Part shown: positions 50,063-59,412 of the stretch, in pieces
How positions within the stretch are numbered: position 1 is the stretch's first letter
How the letters are laid out: each line of letters opens with the position of its first letter
NCBI RefSeq assembly: GCF_013186535.1
Contig: NZ_JABMCZ010000002.1
Location: 310,001 to 374,000 of the forward strand
From: Nocardia terpenica
GTDB lineage: Bacteria; Actinomycetota; Actinomycetes; Mycobacteriales; Mycobacteriaceae
DNA: 64,000 nucleotides
Direction of reading: 5' to 3'
Notes under the pieces: model-generated
What the model saw: only the letters and a program-made list of their open reading frames with translations
Told to the model about the DNA's origin: nothing
The model's database searches: none
Translations under genes and position numbers: made by a program

Positions 50063-52534
50063 TCACCCCGCGCGGTTGCGGTGGGGTTGGCAAGTGTCCG
50101 GCTGCGGGGTGATCGGGAGTTCGGTGGTGTCCACAAGGCTTGTGGGGGACTGGGATTCGCGTTCGACGACGAGGGCTACGTGGAGGCGGGAGGGGCAGTC
50201 CAGTTTGACCATGACCTGGCGGAGGTGGTTGACGACGGTCCATTCGGACAGGCCCAGGTGGCTGGCGATCATGCGGTTGGTCATGCCGGTGGCCACCAGT
50301 TCGGCGATCTCGCGCTGGCGGGGGGTGAGGACCGCGAGGGAGGAGCCGTTGTCGTCGGGGAGGGCGGGGATGGAGCGGGCGTAGGCGATCACCTCGGGCA
50401 GGTCCATGTCGGCGATGTTCTGCATGATCTCGCGGAAACCTTTCTCGCCCAGCAGCTCTCGCCCCTCGGTGAGGCCGCGGAGCGTGTCGTCGCCCTCCAA
50501 CTGCCCGATGCCGTGGCGGCCGCGCAACTGCCGCGCCGCCAGCCACAGCGTCGCGGCCGCCTCGGCGTGTTCGGCACCGGCGAACGCGTACGCCTGGGCG
50601 CAGCCCTCGAGCGCGCCGATCGTCTCCAGCAGGCAGCGATCCGCCTGCTGGCTGCCGAGCACCGTCGCGAACAGCTGTACCGCTCGTCCCGCCGTGTCCC
50701 GCGACAGCTGGGTGCGCGCGAGCGCGTTGATCGCCGCCAGGCGAACGCCCTCCCGCTCGATCTGCTGGATGCGGTCGCGCAGGTCCACCCATTCGGTGTC
50801 CGACCGGTTCGGCGGCGCGGGCAGGGCCAGCATGGCGGCGGTGAGAGCTATTGCGCGGGAATCGGTTTCGAATCCCGGCTCCGGGGATTCGGCGGCCGAT
50901 CGCAGCTGCGCCTCGGCCTCGGAGCGGCGGCCGATCCGGCGCAGCGCCTCGGCCAGCACGGCGGCCACCCGGCGCTCGCCGTCTCGATCGCCGCTGCGGC
51001 GGCAGGCGGCCGCCGATTCGGTGAGCAGGTCGACCGCGCGGTGCGCCCGGCCCGCCCGCAGCGACCACCGGCCCAGCAGTTCCAGGCAGCGGCGGTGCGC
51101 GGCGCCGGGCCGGTCCTCGGTCGGGGCGACCAGCACGCCCGACACCAAAAGCTCCACCTCGCCGAGCAATCCGAGCTGAATCCACACGTCCTCGAGGACC
51201 GCCGCCAGCCGCACGGCGGCATCCAGGCGACCGGTCTCGCCGAGTTGCCGGATGGTGCCCAGGAAGTCGTGCGCCAGCCGGGCGGCCGTCTCCGGGACGG
51301 TGCGGCCGGTGTCGCGGCGGCGCAGCCACAAACCGAGGGTGTCGGCCAGTTCCGCCATGCGCTCGGCATGCTCGTAGCGCAGCCGCCGCGCCCGCGCCCG
51401 GTCGCTCGCGAGGGTGCGCCGGCACCAGGCCCGGACGGTGGCGATGAGCGCGAAGGTGACATTGCCGTGCTCGTCCGAACGGTAGTGCAGCAGACTGTGA
51501 TTCACGAGTTCGGCGAGTGCGTCCGCGGTCGCCTCGGCGTCGGCGCCGCCGAGTAGGTGTGCGGTGCTGCGGTCCACCGCTGCCGCGCACAGCGACAGCC
51601 GCAGCAGCAGATCGCGCGCGGGCGCGCTCAGGGCGTCCAGGCCCCAGTTCACCGCGTCGTAGAGGGTGCGGTGCCGCTTCGGGGTGTCGACGAATCGCGC
51701 CGATTCCAGGTCGCCGCCCGCCTCGATGAGCCGCAGCGCGCGGACCGCGCCCACCCGGGCGATGGTGGCGGCGGCCAATTCCAGCGCCAGCGGCACGCCG
51801 TCCAGTGCCCGCGCGATCTCGTCCAGCACCAGCTGATCGGCGATCGTGACCGAGCCGCGGTAGTGGCTGTCGATGCTCTGTAGCAGCAGTTGCGACGCCG
51901 GGGACGAGGCGGGCACGCAGTCCTTCGCCGGATCGCCCGCGGGCAGCGGGACGACGCAGAACACGCACTCGCTGTGCAGGTTCAGCGGGACCCGCGTGGT
52001 CGCGACGATGGTCAGCTGCGGACAGCGCTGCAGCAGCCGGGCGATATCGCGGGAGATCGCGCCCACCACCGGATCACAGTTGTCCAGCAGCAGTATCGCG
52101 CCGACCGGGCCGATGGCCCGCTCCACCTCCCGCAGGACGATCGACGCGTCGGCCTCGTCGGCAAGGCGCTCGGCGGCCAGGTGCGGGGCGATCGCCTCCA
52201 GGACGATCCGCCACGCCGCCTGCCGGTCGGCGGCCCCGGCGAGGTCGGCCATCGGGATCCGTCTGTCCCGGAAACTCCCGGCCTGCAATGCCTCCCGGGC
52301 CAGGCTGCTCTTCCCCACACCGGCGGTGCCGGTGAGTGTCAGCAACCGGACCTTCGGGCCGGTCAGCATATGTTCCAGTTCGGCCAGCTCGGCCTCTCGA
52401 TGCGCCGCGACCGGCAGTCGATATGTTCCGGCCAGTAGTCGGGCACTGTCGGAGGAATTCACCGGTGGCACCTTGGCGAGGCTGTATTCGATCACGGCCC
52501 CCCGCTCCCATATCAGCTCATAACCCACTCGCAC
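50063..52534 (-). CDS. STAND-type LuxR-family transcriptional regulator
   Basis: Up to 823 residues. A P-loop NTPase domain (TLTGTAGVGKSSLAREAL; ILLLDNCDPV as Walker B; IVATTRVPL sensor; GVPLALELAAATIARV) is followed by a helical repeat region and a C-terminal LuxR helix-turn-helix LTPRQREIAELVATGMTNRM with LGLSEWTVVNHLRQV. Large ATP-binding LuxR regulators integrate a signal before opening DNA binding. Start GTG 52534 is uncertain; GTG 52495 follows a GGAGCGGGGGG site. A repeat core lies just beyond the stop. Confidence 0.9.
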   Translation of the reverse strand: MRVGYELIWERGAVIEYSLAKVPPVNSSDSARLLAGTYRLPVAAHREAELAELEHMLTGPKVRLLTLTGTAGVGKSSLAREALQAGSFRDRRIPMADLAGAADRQAAWRIVLEAIAPHLAAERLADEADASIVLREVERAIGPVGAILLLDNCDPVVGAISRDIARLLQRCPQLTIVATTRVPLNLHSECVFCVVPLPAGDPAKDCVPASSPASQLLLQSIDSHYRGSVTIADQLVLDEIARALDGVPLALELAAATIARVGAVRALRLIEAGGDLESARFVDTPKRHRTLYDAVNWGLDALSAPARDLLLRLSLCAAAVDRSTAHLLGGADAEATADALAELVNHSLLHYRSDEHGNVTFALIATVRAWCRRTLASDRARARRLRYEHAERMAELADTLGLWLRRRDTGRTVPETAARLAHDFLGTIRQLGETGRLDAAVRLAAVLEDVWIQLGLLGEVELLVSGVLVAPTEDRPGAAHRRCLELLGRWSLRAGRAHRAVDLLTESAAACRRSGDRDGERRVAAVLAEALRRIGRRSEAEAQLRSAAESPEPGFETDSRAIALTAAMLALPAPPNRSDTEWVDLRDRIQQIEREGVRLAAINALARTQLSRDTAGRAVQLFATVLGSQQADRCLLETIGALEGCAQAYAFAGAEHAEAAATLWLAARQLRGRHGIGQLEGDDTLRGLTEGRELLGEKGFREIMQNIADMDLPEVIAYARSIPALPDDNGSSLAVLTPRQREIAELVATGMTNRMIASHLGLSEWTVVNHLRQVMVKLDCPSRLHVALVVERESQSPTSLVDTTELPITPQPDTCQPHRNRAG

Positions 52535-53080
52535 GAGATGGTCGCCTCATGCGTCACTGCATTTCCGAATCCGTGTCGGTCGAGTCCTCATGGACGTGAG
52601 GTACACGATAACAATCTTTCATTGGTTATCAAGCAGTCTCGCAGAAACTGCTGGAACAGGTTCACGCGATGGATCGTGAGCTGGGGCGGAATTGATCGGC
52701 GTCCGCTATGACCGGGTCCATACGGTGTCCAGCGCTCATATCACGATCTACACAGCTAGGGAATAGCAATTCCTTGCTACCGGCAATTTCTCATATCTGA
52801 CACGGCGTCGTAGTCACGCCCTCGATACAACGGGCAGACAGGGATACCTTCCTTATGCTACGCCCTGCTATCCACTCGTCAATTTGAATCGTTAGCATTT
52901 CTGTTCAGCAATCATTACCCGCGCCCAACCGCGCAAACTTCCTGATTCCGGCATGCCGGGAACAGGAAGGGCATATGCACAGGGGAGAAAGCAGTACCGA
53001 AGGTATCGGAAATCTATCGGTAAAAGCATTTTCGCGCCACCCCCGCTGGTGGCCGCGGCGGGCGGAGCTACACTCGCGCG
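52535..53080. other. AT-richer intergenic region with one palindrome
   Basis: 546 bases between the LuxR-family start and a small plus-strand gene. Composition is clearly lower in GC than coding DNA nearby. Apart from a near-perfect palindrome at 52931-52956, no gene, RNA or repeat unit could be supported; promoters of both flanking genes are expected here. Confidence 0.45.
52931..52956. repeat. Near-perfect palindrome resembling a loop-deleted core
   Basis: CCTGATTCCGGC and ATGCCGGGAACAGG pair with only two mismatches. TTCCGGC...GCCGGGAA equals the arms of the hairpin core with most of the CAAAAGC loop missing, so this may be a decayed copy; it could equally be an independent operator. Confidence 0.45.
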
Positions 53081-53329
53081 ATGAGGTTTCGTTTCGGTCG
53101 CGCGGCCGCACCGGCCGTGGAGGATTACGGCCTGCTCGTCGCGGTGGCCACCGTCTCCGCGGCGGCCACCGCCCAGGGTGTCCGTAACCTGCTGCAGGAC
53201 AACGGCATTCGCGCCACCATCGGTCCGGCGCATGCCGAGCGCCGCGGGGGGCAGGGGCGGTTACGCATCCTGGTGTTCCCGGAGGACGCGGGGCGGGCCT
53301 ATGAGTTGCTGTGTACCAATACCTTTTGA
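53081..53329 (+). CDS. Small DUF2007-like protein
   Basis: 82 residues. The pattern AAATAQGVRNLLQDNGIRATI and LRILVFPEDAGRAYELL matches the small DUF2007-type signal/adaptor fold (a helix that scans a partner, then VPxEDAxxAxxLL). GCGGAG precedes ATG 53081. It stands alone; repeat locus 6 lies 5 bases after its stop, between it and the convergent ABC permease gene. Confidence 0.65.
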   Translation: MRFRFGRAAAPAVEDYGLLVAVATVSAAATAQGVRNLLQDNGIRATIGPAHAERRGGQGRLRILVFPEDAGRAYELLCTNTF

Positions 53330-53334
53330 GGGGA

Positions 53335-53387
53335 TCCCGGCCAAAAGCATGCCGGGATCACGGGTGTCATGCCGGGATCACGGGTGT
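53335..53387. repeat. Hairpin-core repeat locus 6 (minimal array)
   Basis: Core in plus orientation at 53335-53357 (loop CAAAAGCAT), 5 bases after a stop codon, followed by about 1.7 units of 20 bp (GGGATCACGGGTGTCATGCC). It lies between convergent genes and could act as a bidirectional terminator hairpin. Confidence 0.88.
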
Positions 53388-53393
53388 ACAGCC

Positions 53394-55910
53394 TTAATCC
53401 TGGGCGACCAGTTCGGCCAGGGGGATCTCCTGTGAGGAACGCCGGGCCACGAACAGGGCCAGGGCGACGGCCGCGAAGGTCAGCGGGAGGCTGAGGGCCA
53501 GCAGGGGAACCGGGATGGTGACCGCGGGGAGCAGGCCGCTCTGGATGGACAGGGCGCTGATCATGGCCGGAATCGCCAGCAGGCCACCGGGTACCGCGAC
53601 CACCCAGGCGATCGCCCCGATGATCGCCGATTCGATCAGCAGCTGCCGCCGCACCGCGCGTCGCTCGCCGCCCGCCAGCCGGGTCAGCGCGATGGCGCGC
53701 TGCCGCTCGGCCAGGCTGGAGGCCAGCGTCGCCGCCCCGACCGCGGTCGCGACCACGAACATCACCCAGGCGAAAGCCTCGAACGCGCTCACCAGCCGCC
53801 CGGTCAGCGACACGAAGCTGGCCCGCAGGCCGTCCTCATCGATCGTCCGCGCCCGCGGATAGCGTTCGCGCAGCAGGCTTTTCACCTCGTCGACCACCTT
53901 CGCCCGATCCGCGCCCGCGGCCAGGTCGATGCCGATGGTATTGACCCCGGTCCCGCCGACCAGCTGCCGATACAGCCCCTCGCTCGCGAACACCGTGCCG
54001 CCGTCGGAGACCGAATCGTCGATGACCGCGGCCACCCGGACCGCGCGATGCCCGTCCGGCAGCGGCAGATTCACTTGCGAACCCACCCGGATCCGGTGGA
54101 TCCGTGCGAAATTCGAGGAGACACCGATGGTGTCGTCGGTGAGGCTGTTCAGCACGTCGGACGGCCCGTCGGTCACCCGCAGCCGGGTCAGCTCGGCGAG
54201 CCGGGGCCCGCTCCACGACCACAGCGGATAGCGCGCCCCGTCGATACCCACACTGGCATAAGAGAATCCGTAGGCCGACCGAATGCCCGGCAGGCTCTCC
54301 AGCTCGCCCTCCAGCGAGATCGGCATGGCCTCGCCGGTGAGCAGTTCGCCGGTCGGCGCGGCCTGCACGAACAGATTCACCGTCGACCATCGATCCACCG
54401 AGTGGGCGACATCGTTCTTGATGCTGGTGGACACCCCGGACATGGCCAGCGCGGTCACCATGGCCACGGCGAAGGTGATGCTCAGCGCCGCATTGCGCCG
54501 CCAGCCCACCTCCAGCTGCCTGCCGACGAACAGCCCCGCCGGACCCGAATCGGCGTGGCGCAGTGCGGTTCCCGCCACCACCGGCAGCACCGTGCACAGC
54601 ACCGCGACGGCGTAAAAGATCGGGACCAGCGCCGCCGCCTTCAGCAGCGTCGGCGCCCACACCAGGATCACCACGGCGAGCACCAGCGCGGCGACCGCGG
54701 TGAGCACCGGCCGGGTGATCGCCGATGGTGCGGCGGCGGCCCGATCCCGATTGTTCACCGCGTCGATGGCGGCGACCTTGCGCAACCGGTACAGCCCCGA
54801 CAACCAGGCCACACCGAACATCACCACCGCACCGCCGAAGGCCCCGAGCACCGCTGGCAGCCACGGGAATCCGGGATTGAGCGCCTGCTGAGTCAGGCTG
54901 GTGATCTGAGTGGTGAAGGCGGACAACCGGCTTCCGAGCAGCAGCCCGGCCGCCGCGCCGATCACATAGGTGCCCAACAGAATCGGGATCATCACCGCGC
55001 CCGAGCCGAGCATCAGATCCCGAGGCCGGGCGCCGAACAACCGCAGCCGCGCCAGGATCGGCCCCGCATCGGTGAGCACCAGCCGCCAGGTGAGGAACAG
55101 CACCACGCTCGCGGTGAGGATCGCGATGGCCGCGAACATCGCGAGAATCGACAGCGGCGTCTTGAAGGTCCGGTTGTAGCCGGAGAACAGGTCTTTCGGA
55201 TCCTTCACCGCCGCCGAGCCGTCCAGCACCGACGACACCGCCGTGCGCGTCTGCGCGGCGTCGAATCTCGCGGGCTTCAGCAACAGCACGTCGGTATTGG
55301 TCCCGCGGTCGAAAGCCGTTGCGACGCTGGCGATCGGCGCGATCACGACCGCGCCGCGATTGGCGAAGTCCTGCCTCAGCAGGCCCGCGACCTTCCAGCG
55401 GACCACCCCGGTGGGCGTGGACGCCGCGATCTGCGCACCCGGCGAGATGCCCTGTGCGGCAGCCCAACTCTTCGACAGATACACCGCGCCCGGTGTGAGC
55501 GCGGCCGGGCCGGAGTCCAGCGCCATCGCGGAGGAATCCAGCATGGTCGGCAGCGACGGATCGACGCCGAGCACGATGACCGAGCGGAAGGCGCCGCCGA
55601 TGTTCAGCTTGGTATTGGCCACCAGCATGCGCGAGGTCAGCGCGCCGGAGGCGGTGGCGGCCCGCTGCGTCATCGCGGCCGACATCCCGGCCTGCGACTG
55701 CGCCTCCACCGCCACGGTGCCGGGGGCGATGCCCTGCACCGGCGCATTGCGGATCGCGCCCATGACGGTGGCCGCGAGCAGCAGCACCGCGGTGGTCAGC
55801 ATGATGCCGCCGACGCCGGCGGCGATCGCCGCGATCAGCCGGATCGGCCGCCGCACCCAGCCGCGGGCCAGCGACCGGGCCACCAGTGTGATCGGACCGA
55901 GCTCGTTCAC
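53394..55910 (-). CDS. ABC transporter permease with two FtsX domains
   Basis: 838 residues from GTG 55910 (GTGA overlap with the ATPase gene). One N-terminal membrane segment, an extracytoplasmic domain, then three-segment FtsX modules near residues 240-390 and 700-838, with a central membrane region between. The end RRSSQEIPLAELVAQD is typical of MacB/LolCDE-like permeases of this dual type. With its ATPase it probably exports a peptide or lipid, or remodels the envelope. ATPase and permease form a two-gene unit. Confidence 0.88.
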   Translation of the reverse strand: MNELGPITLVARSLARGWVRRPIRLIAAIAAGVGGIMLTTAVLLLAATVMGAIRNAPVQGIAPGTVAVEAQSQAGMSAAMTQRAATASGALTSRMLVANTKLNIGGAFRSVIVLGVDPSLPTMLDSSAMALDSGPAALTPGAVYLSKSWAAAQGISPGAQIAASTPTGVVRWKVAGLLRQDFANRGAVVIAPIASVATAFDRGTNTDVLLLKPARFDAAQTRTAVSSVLDGSAAVKDPKDLFSGYNRTFKTPLSILAMFAAIAILTASVVLFLTWRLVLTDAGPILARLRLFGARPRDLMLGSGAVMIPILLGTYVIGAAAGLLLGSRLSAFTTQITSLTQQALNPGFPWLPAVLGAFGGAVVMFGVAWLSGLYRLRKVAAIDAVNNRDRAAAAPSAITRPVLTAVAALVLAVVILVWAPTLLKAAALVPIFYAVAVLCTVLPVVAGTALRHADSGPAGLFVGRQLEVGWRRNAALSITFAVAMVTALAMSGVSTSIKNDVAHSVDRWSTVNLFVQAAPTGELLTGEAMPISLEGELESLPGIRSAYGFSYASVGIDGARYPLWSWSGPRLAELTRLRVTDGPSDVLNSLTDDTIGVSSNFARIHRIRVGSQVNLPLPDGHRAVRVAAVIDDSVSDGGTVFASEGLYRQLVGGTGVNTIGIDLAAGADRAKVVDEVKSLLRERYPRARTIDEDGLRASFVSLTGRLVSAFEAFAWVMFVVATAVGAATLASSLAERQRAIALTRLAGGERRAVRRQLLIESAIIGAIAWVVAVPGGLLAIPAMISALSIQSGLLPAVTIPVPLLALSLPLTFAAVALALFVARRSSQEIPLAELVAQD

Positions 55911-56602
55911 ACGCCCACCCGTTCCTCGTCGATTCGGCCGTCCACCAACCGGATCAGGTGATCGGCGTCCACCACCAGATCCAGGTCGTGGGTGACGATG
56001 ATGCCCGCGGCGTCGTGCTGGGTGACCAGCTTGCGGAACAGCTCCATCACCACCCGCCCGTTCTCCGAATCCAGTGCGCCCGTGGGCTCGTCGGCGAAGA
56101 CCACCGCGGGCTCGCCCACGCACGCCCGGGCCACCGCCGCGCGCTGCGCCTCACCGCCGGACACCGTGCCCGGCCAGGCGTCGGCGCGATGGTCCAGGCC
56201 CACCTGACCGAGCAGTTCCCGGGCGCTCGCCAGCGCCGCCTTGCGCTTCGCGCCGCCGAAAATCAGTGGGGCCGCGACGTTTTCGGCCAGGGTGAGGGAC
56301 GGCACCAGGTTGTCTTTCTGCAGCACGAAGCCGAGCCGCCGGGCCCGCAGCCGCGACATCTCGGCCTCGTCGTATTCCGCGAGGTCGCGGCCGAGCAGGC
56401 GCACCGTGCCCGAGGTCGGCCGATCCAATCCGGACAGCAGGTTGCACAGGGTGGATTTCCCGCTGCCGCTCTTGCCGACGATCGCCAGAATCTCGCCCGC
56501 GCGGACCGTGACGCTGCACCCCCGCACGGCGTGGACGGTGGTCTCGCCGAAGGCGAATTCCTTGCTGACGGCATCGGCCTCGACCACGATCCGTTCGGTC
56601 AT
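55907..56602 (-). CDS. ABC transporter ATP-binding protein (LolD/MacB-type)
   Basis: 231 residues. Walker A is IVGKSGSGKSTLCNLLSGLD, Q-loop FVLQKDNLVPSLT, signature VSGGEAQRAAVARA, Walker B VVFADEPTGALDSENG and H-loop IIVTHDLDLV. All catalytic residues are present. It is translationally coupled to the dual-FtsX permease. Repeat locus 7 lies in its leader, between its start and the stop of the UbiA gene. Confidence 0.93.
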   Translation of the reverse strand: MTERIVVEADAVSKEFAFGETTVHAVRGCSVTVRAGEILAIVGKSGSGKSTLCNLLSGLDRPTSGTVRLLGRDLAEYDEAEMSRLRARRLGFVLQKDNLVPSLTLAENVAAPLIFGGAKRKAALASARELLGQVGLDHRADAWPGTVSGGEAQRAAVARACVGEPAVVFADEPTGALDSENGRVVMELFRKLVTQHDAAGIIVTHDLDLVVDADHLIRLVDGRIDEERVGV

Positions 56603-56622
56603 GGACTGGTCCTCTCATTCAA

Positions 56623-56746
56623 GTTCCCGGCGGTCCTCTCGGTCATCTGAGTTCCCGGCCTCTCGATCATCTGAGTCCCGGCCTCTCGATCATCTGAGTT
56701 CCCGGCCTCTCGGTCACCTGAGTTCCCGGCATGCTTTTCGCCGGGA
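56623..56746. repeat. Hairpin-core repeat locus 7
   Basis: A minus-orientation core (56724-56746) is preceded by three units of 23-24 bp at 56651-56721 (GTTCCCGGCCTCTCG, TCA/GTCA, CTGA) and one longer 28-bp unit at 56623-56650. The core loop is ATGCTTTTC: the last loop base differs from other copies, while both arms are unchanged. The core lies 6 bases after the stop of the minus-strand UbiA gene. Confidence 0.88.
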
Positions 56747-56752
56747 TCTCGA

Positions 56753-57694
56753 CTATCGATGGAAGTGGTAGATATTCGCCAGCACCAGCAGCGCGATGCC
56801 CAGCTCGTGAATGCGCCGACCGTACATGCGGGCCAGCAGCGCGTCGTGCGCCCCGAAACCCTTGCGGTACTGCATCGCCCGCAACGCGAATACCGGCACG
56901 AGGGCGACGAGATACAGCACCGGCACGGTCGTCGAGGCCACGAAGGCGATCGCGATGGCGGGTTCCAGAATCGAAAGCCCCGCCACCGCACGCGCATACC
57001 CTTTGTCGTCGGTCGCGGTAGCGATATTCAGCCGACCGTTGCCGCGATCCACCTCGAGGTCGTGCAGGTTCGAGTACATCGAGGTGAGCACCGACCACAG
57101 CCCGATCAGCACCGATTCCATGGCGGCCACCGCGGTAAGACCATTGGTGAACAGCAGCGACATCACCGCGACGGGCAGGCCGAAACCGAAGAACAGCACC
57201 AACTCCTGGCCGCCGATATGGCTCAGATTCAGCCCGTAGGAATACTGCACGCACAGCAGCACCGCCACCAGCGCCAGCGCGATCAGCCAGATCGGGTGAT
57301 ACGGCGCGACCAGGAATCCGGCGATCAGCAGCGCCGAACCGCCGAGCGCGCAGCCCCAGGCGCACCACTGCGCCTCCCGCAATTCCAATTGGCCGGTGAT
57401 CAACGGTTTGGATTCGGCCTTGCGCAGATAGCTCGGATTGTTCAGATAATTCCGCGCGTCGGAGCCGTCCTTGAATCCAGTGATATCGTCGAATGCGGCG
57501 GTCGCGTGATGCACCAGAAAATAACCGGCCAGCAGCGCGACCAGCGAAATCCAATTCGTCCCGTCCCGCAGCGCCGCGAACGGCAGCACCGACAAACCCA
57601 CCAGGAAACACAGGTGGACATCGAAGAAATACAGGTTACCGAGCCGCGCGTACGCGCGCAGCTTGTTCGGTCCCGTCACCGCTGAACTCGTCAT
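56753..57694 (-). CDS. UbiA-family prenyltransferase-like membrane protein
   Basis: 313 residues from ATG 57694 after GGGAGG; ATG 57742 would add 16 residues. About eight membrane segments. The first Asp motif reads FDDITGFKDGSDARNY and the second SNLHDLEVDRGNGRLN. Both metal sites are retained, so it is likely an active prenyl or polyprenyl transferase; the acceptor is unknown. It is only loosely related to the UbiA protein at 11.7 kb. It is co-directional with the ABC genes. Confidence 0.85.
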   Translation of the reverse strand: MTSSAVTGPNKLRAYARLGNLYFFDVHLCFLVGLSVLPFAALRDGTNWISLVALLAGYFLVHHATAAFDDITGFKDGSDARNYLNNPSYLRKAESKPLITGQLELREAQWCAWGCALGGSALLIAGFLVAPYHPIWLIALALVAVLLCVQYSYGLNLSHIGGQELVLFFGFGLPVAVMSLLFTNGLTAVAAMESVLIGLWSVLTSMYSNLHDLEVDRGNGRLNIATATDDKGYARAVAGLSILEPAIAIAFVASTTVPVLYLVALVPVFALRAMQYRKGFGAHDALLARMYGRRIHELGIALLVLANIYHFHR

Positions 57695-57863
57695 CGACTT
57701 TCGCCTCCCGGTGATCGTCACACCCGGTACAACGTAGGACAATTCCCGAGTACGGCGTATCGCAACTTCCTGCTAGTGCCCCGCCCAACCCCCCGGCTAT
57801 AGCGTCTAGCACCGGGTGTATTTCGAATCTTCGCAAGCGGCGAGGCAAGAGGGTGGTTGGCTG

Positions 57864-59411
57864 ATGAGGTCTCGGGTGCGGCCCGGCTCCCTGCTGGTGG
57901 CCGGAATGATGGTGGCGGCCCTGCTCCCCGGGGTCGCCGCCGCGGATGACGATCTGGGGCAGATACTGGGCGACGTCGGCCAGGATTCGGTGCCGACCGC
58001 CGACTGCGGGCCCGGCTCGCGGCCGGAGACCGGGTTGCAGGGCGATGTGCCCGCCGACGACCGCAACGACGGCCGCAGTAAACAGGGCTACACCTGCAAT
58101 ACCTCGTTCGTCGGCGGCTATCAGGGCACGGGCGGCGGCATGCTGTCCGCGTCCTTCGATCACTGTTCCTATACGGGCACGTTCTTCCCCGGGCAGCTGT
58201 TACAGGGCGACGGCGGCGTGACCGTCCTCGACGCCTCCGATCCGGCGCATCCGGTGCGCACCGATATGCTGCGCGAGCCCGCCATGGTCGGCGGCACCTT
58301 CGAGACGCTCAAGGTGAACAAGACCCGAAAGCTGTTGGCCGCCACCGCGGTTCCGCTGGGCATCGCGGGCGGCGGCTATTTCTCGATCTACGACATCTCC
58401 GACTGCGCCCATCCGCGGCTGCTCAATCACGGGGCGGGCACCCAGTTGACGATGCCGATGCCGTTCCTGTCGCACGAGGGCGGCTTCTCCCCCGACGGCA
58501 ACACCTACTGGGCCTCCGGCGTTTTCCCGGGCCTGCTGAGCGCGATCGATGTCTCGGATCCGGCCAACCCGCACATCATCTGGCAGGGCCTGACCGGTAT
58601 CGAGGGGCACGGGTTCGGCATCAGTCCCGACGGGAACCGGCTGTATCTGTCGGCGTGGGCGGGGATGACCGTGCTCGACGTCAGCGCGGTGCAGCGCCGC
58701 GATCCGAATCCGCAAGTGCCACACCTGGGTCACCTGTTCTGGACCGACGGGCAGGTCACCCAGCACAGCATTCCGGTGTTCTACCACGGTCATCCGTATA
58801 CCTTCACGCCGGACGAAATCGGTTCCGGCGGTGTGAAACTCATCGATGTCTCGGATCCGGCGAACCTGCGGATCGTGCAGCGGCTCAAGCTGGCGATCGA
58901 TACGCCCGCGAATATCGAGGAGAATGTCCGCTCCTCCCAGGGTGGTTCGGTGCTGACCTACGATCCGCACTACTGCACCGTCGACCGGCAGGACGATCCG
59001 ACGGCGATGGCGTGCTCGTGGCTGTCGTCGGGGATCCGGGTCTTCGATGTCCGCGATCCGAACAATATTCACGAGATCGCCTACTACAACCCGCCCGCCC
59101 GCACCGGCGAGAATCTGAATCTGGTGAACTCGCCGCACGCGCAGGCGTCGGTGATCGGGCTGCCGCTGCTGGAGTTCATGGCCATCGGGCGCTCCGGGTT
59201 CCAGGGCAAGCTGAACCTGTTGAACACCTTGACCTCTCGCTCGGCGCAGGCGTTCAACGGCGATCTGTCGTCGGACTGGTGCCTGTCGCCGCCGGAGTGG
59301 CACGGCACGCAGCTGTGGACCACGTGCAGCGACAACGGATTCATGGTGATCCAGCTGGACAATCACGTGTATTCGCCACCGTCGAACCAGGATTCGACGG
59401 TCGGGGCCTGA
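57864..59411 (+). CDS. Secreted LVIVD-repeat protein
   Basis: 515 residues from ATG 57864, preceded by an AAGAGGG site. Signal peptide: SLLVAGMMVAALLPGVAAAD. The mature protein is a beta-propeller made of LVIVD-type repeats, seen as VTVLDASDPAHPV, FSIYDISDCAHP, LSAIDVSDPANPH, VKLIDVSDPANLR and IRVFDVRDPNNIHE. Such exported proteins bind cell-wall or surface ligands. Cys-containing loops suggest disulfides. It is followed after one base by a DUF305 gene; the two are probably co-expressed. Confidence 0.88.
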   Translation: MRSRVRPGSLLVAGMMVAALLPGVAAADDDLGQILGDVGQDSVPTADCGPGSRPETGLQGDVPADDRNDGRSKQGYTCNTSFVGGYQGTGGGMLSASFDHCSYTGTFFPGQLLQGDGGVTVLDASDPAHPVRTDMLREPAMVGGTFETLKVNKTRKLLAATAVPLGIAGGGYFSIYDISDCAHPRLLNHGAGTQLTMPMPFLSHEGGFSPDGNTYWASGVFPGLLSAIDVSDPANPHIIWQGLTGIEGHGFGISPDGNRLYLSAWAGMTVLDVSAVQRRDPNPQVPHLGHLFWTDGQVTQHSIPVFYHGHPYTFTPDEIGSGGVKLIDVSDPANLRIVQRLKLAIDTPANIEENVRSSQGGSVLTYDPHYCTVDRQDDPTAMACSWLSSGIRVFDVRDPNNIHEIAYYNPPARTGENLNLVNSPHAQASVIGLPLLEFMAIGRSGFQGKLNLLNTLTSRSAQAFNGDLSSDWCLSPPEWHGTQLWTTCSDNGFMVIQLDNHVYSPPSNQDSTVGA

Positions 59412-59412
59412 C

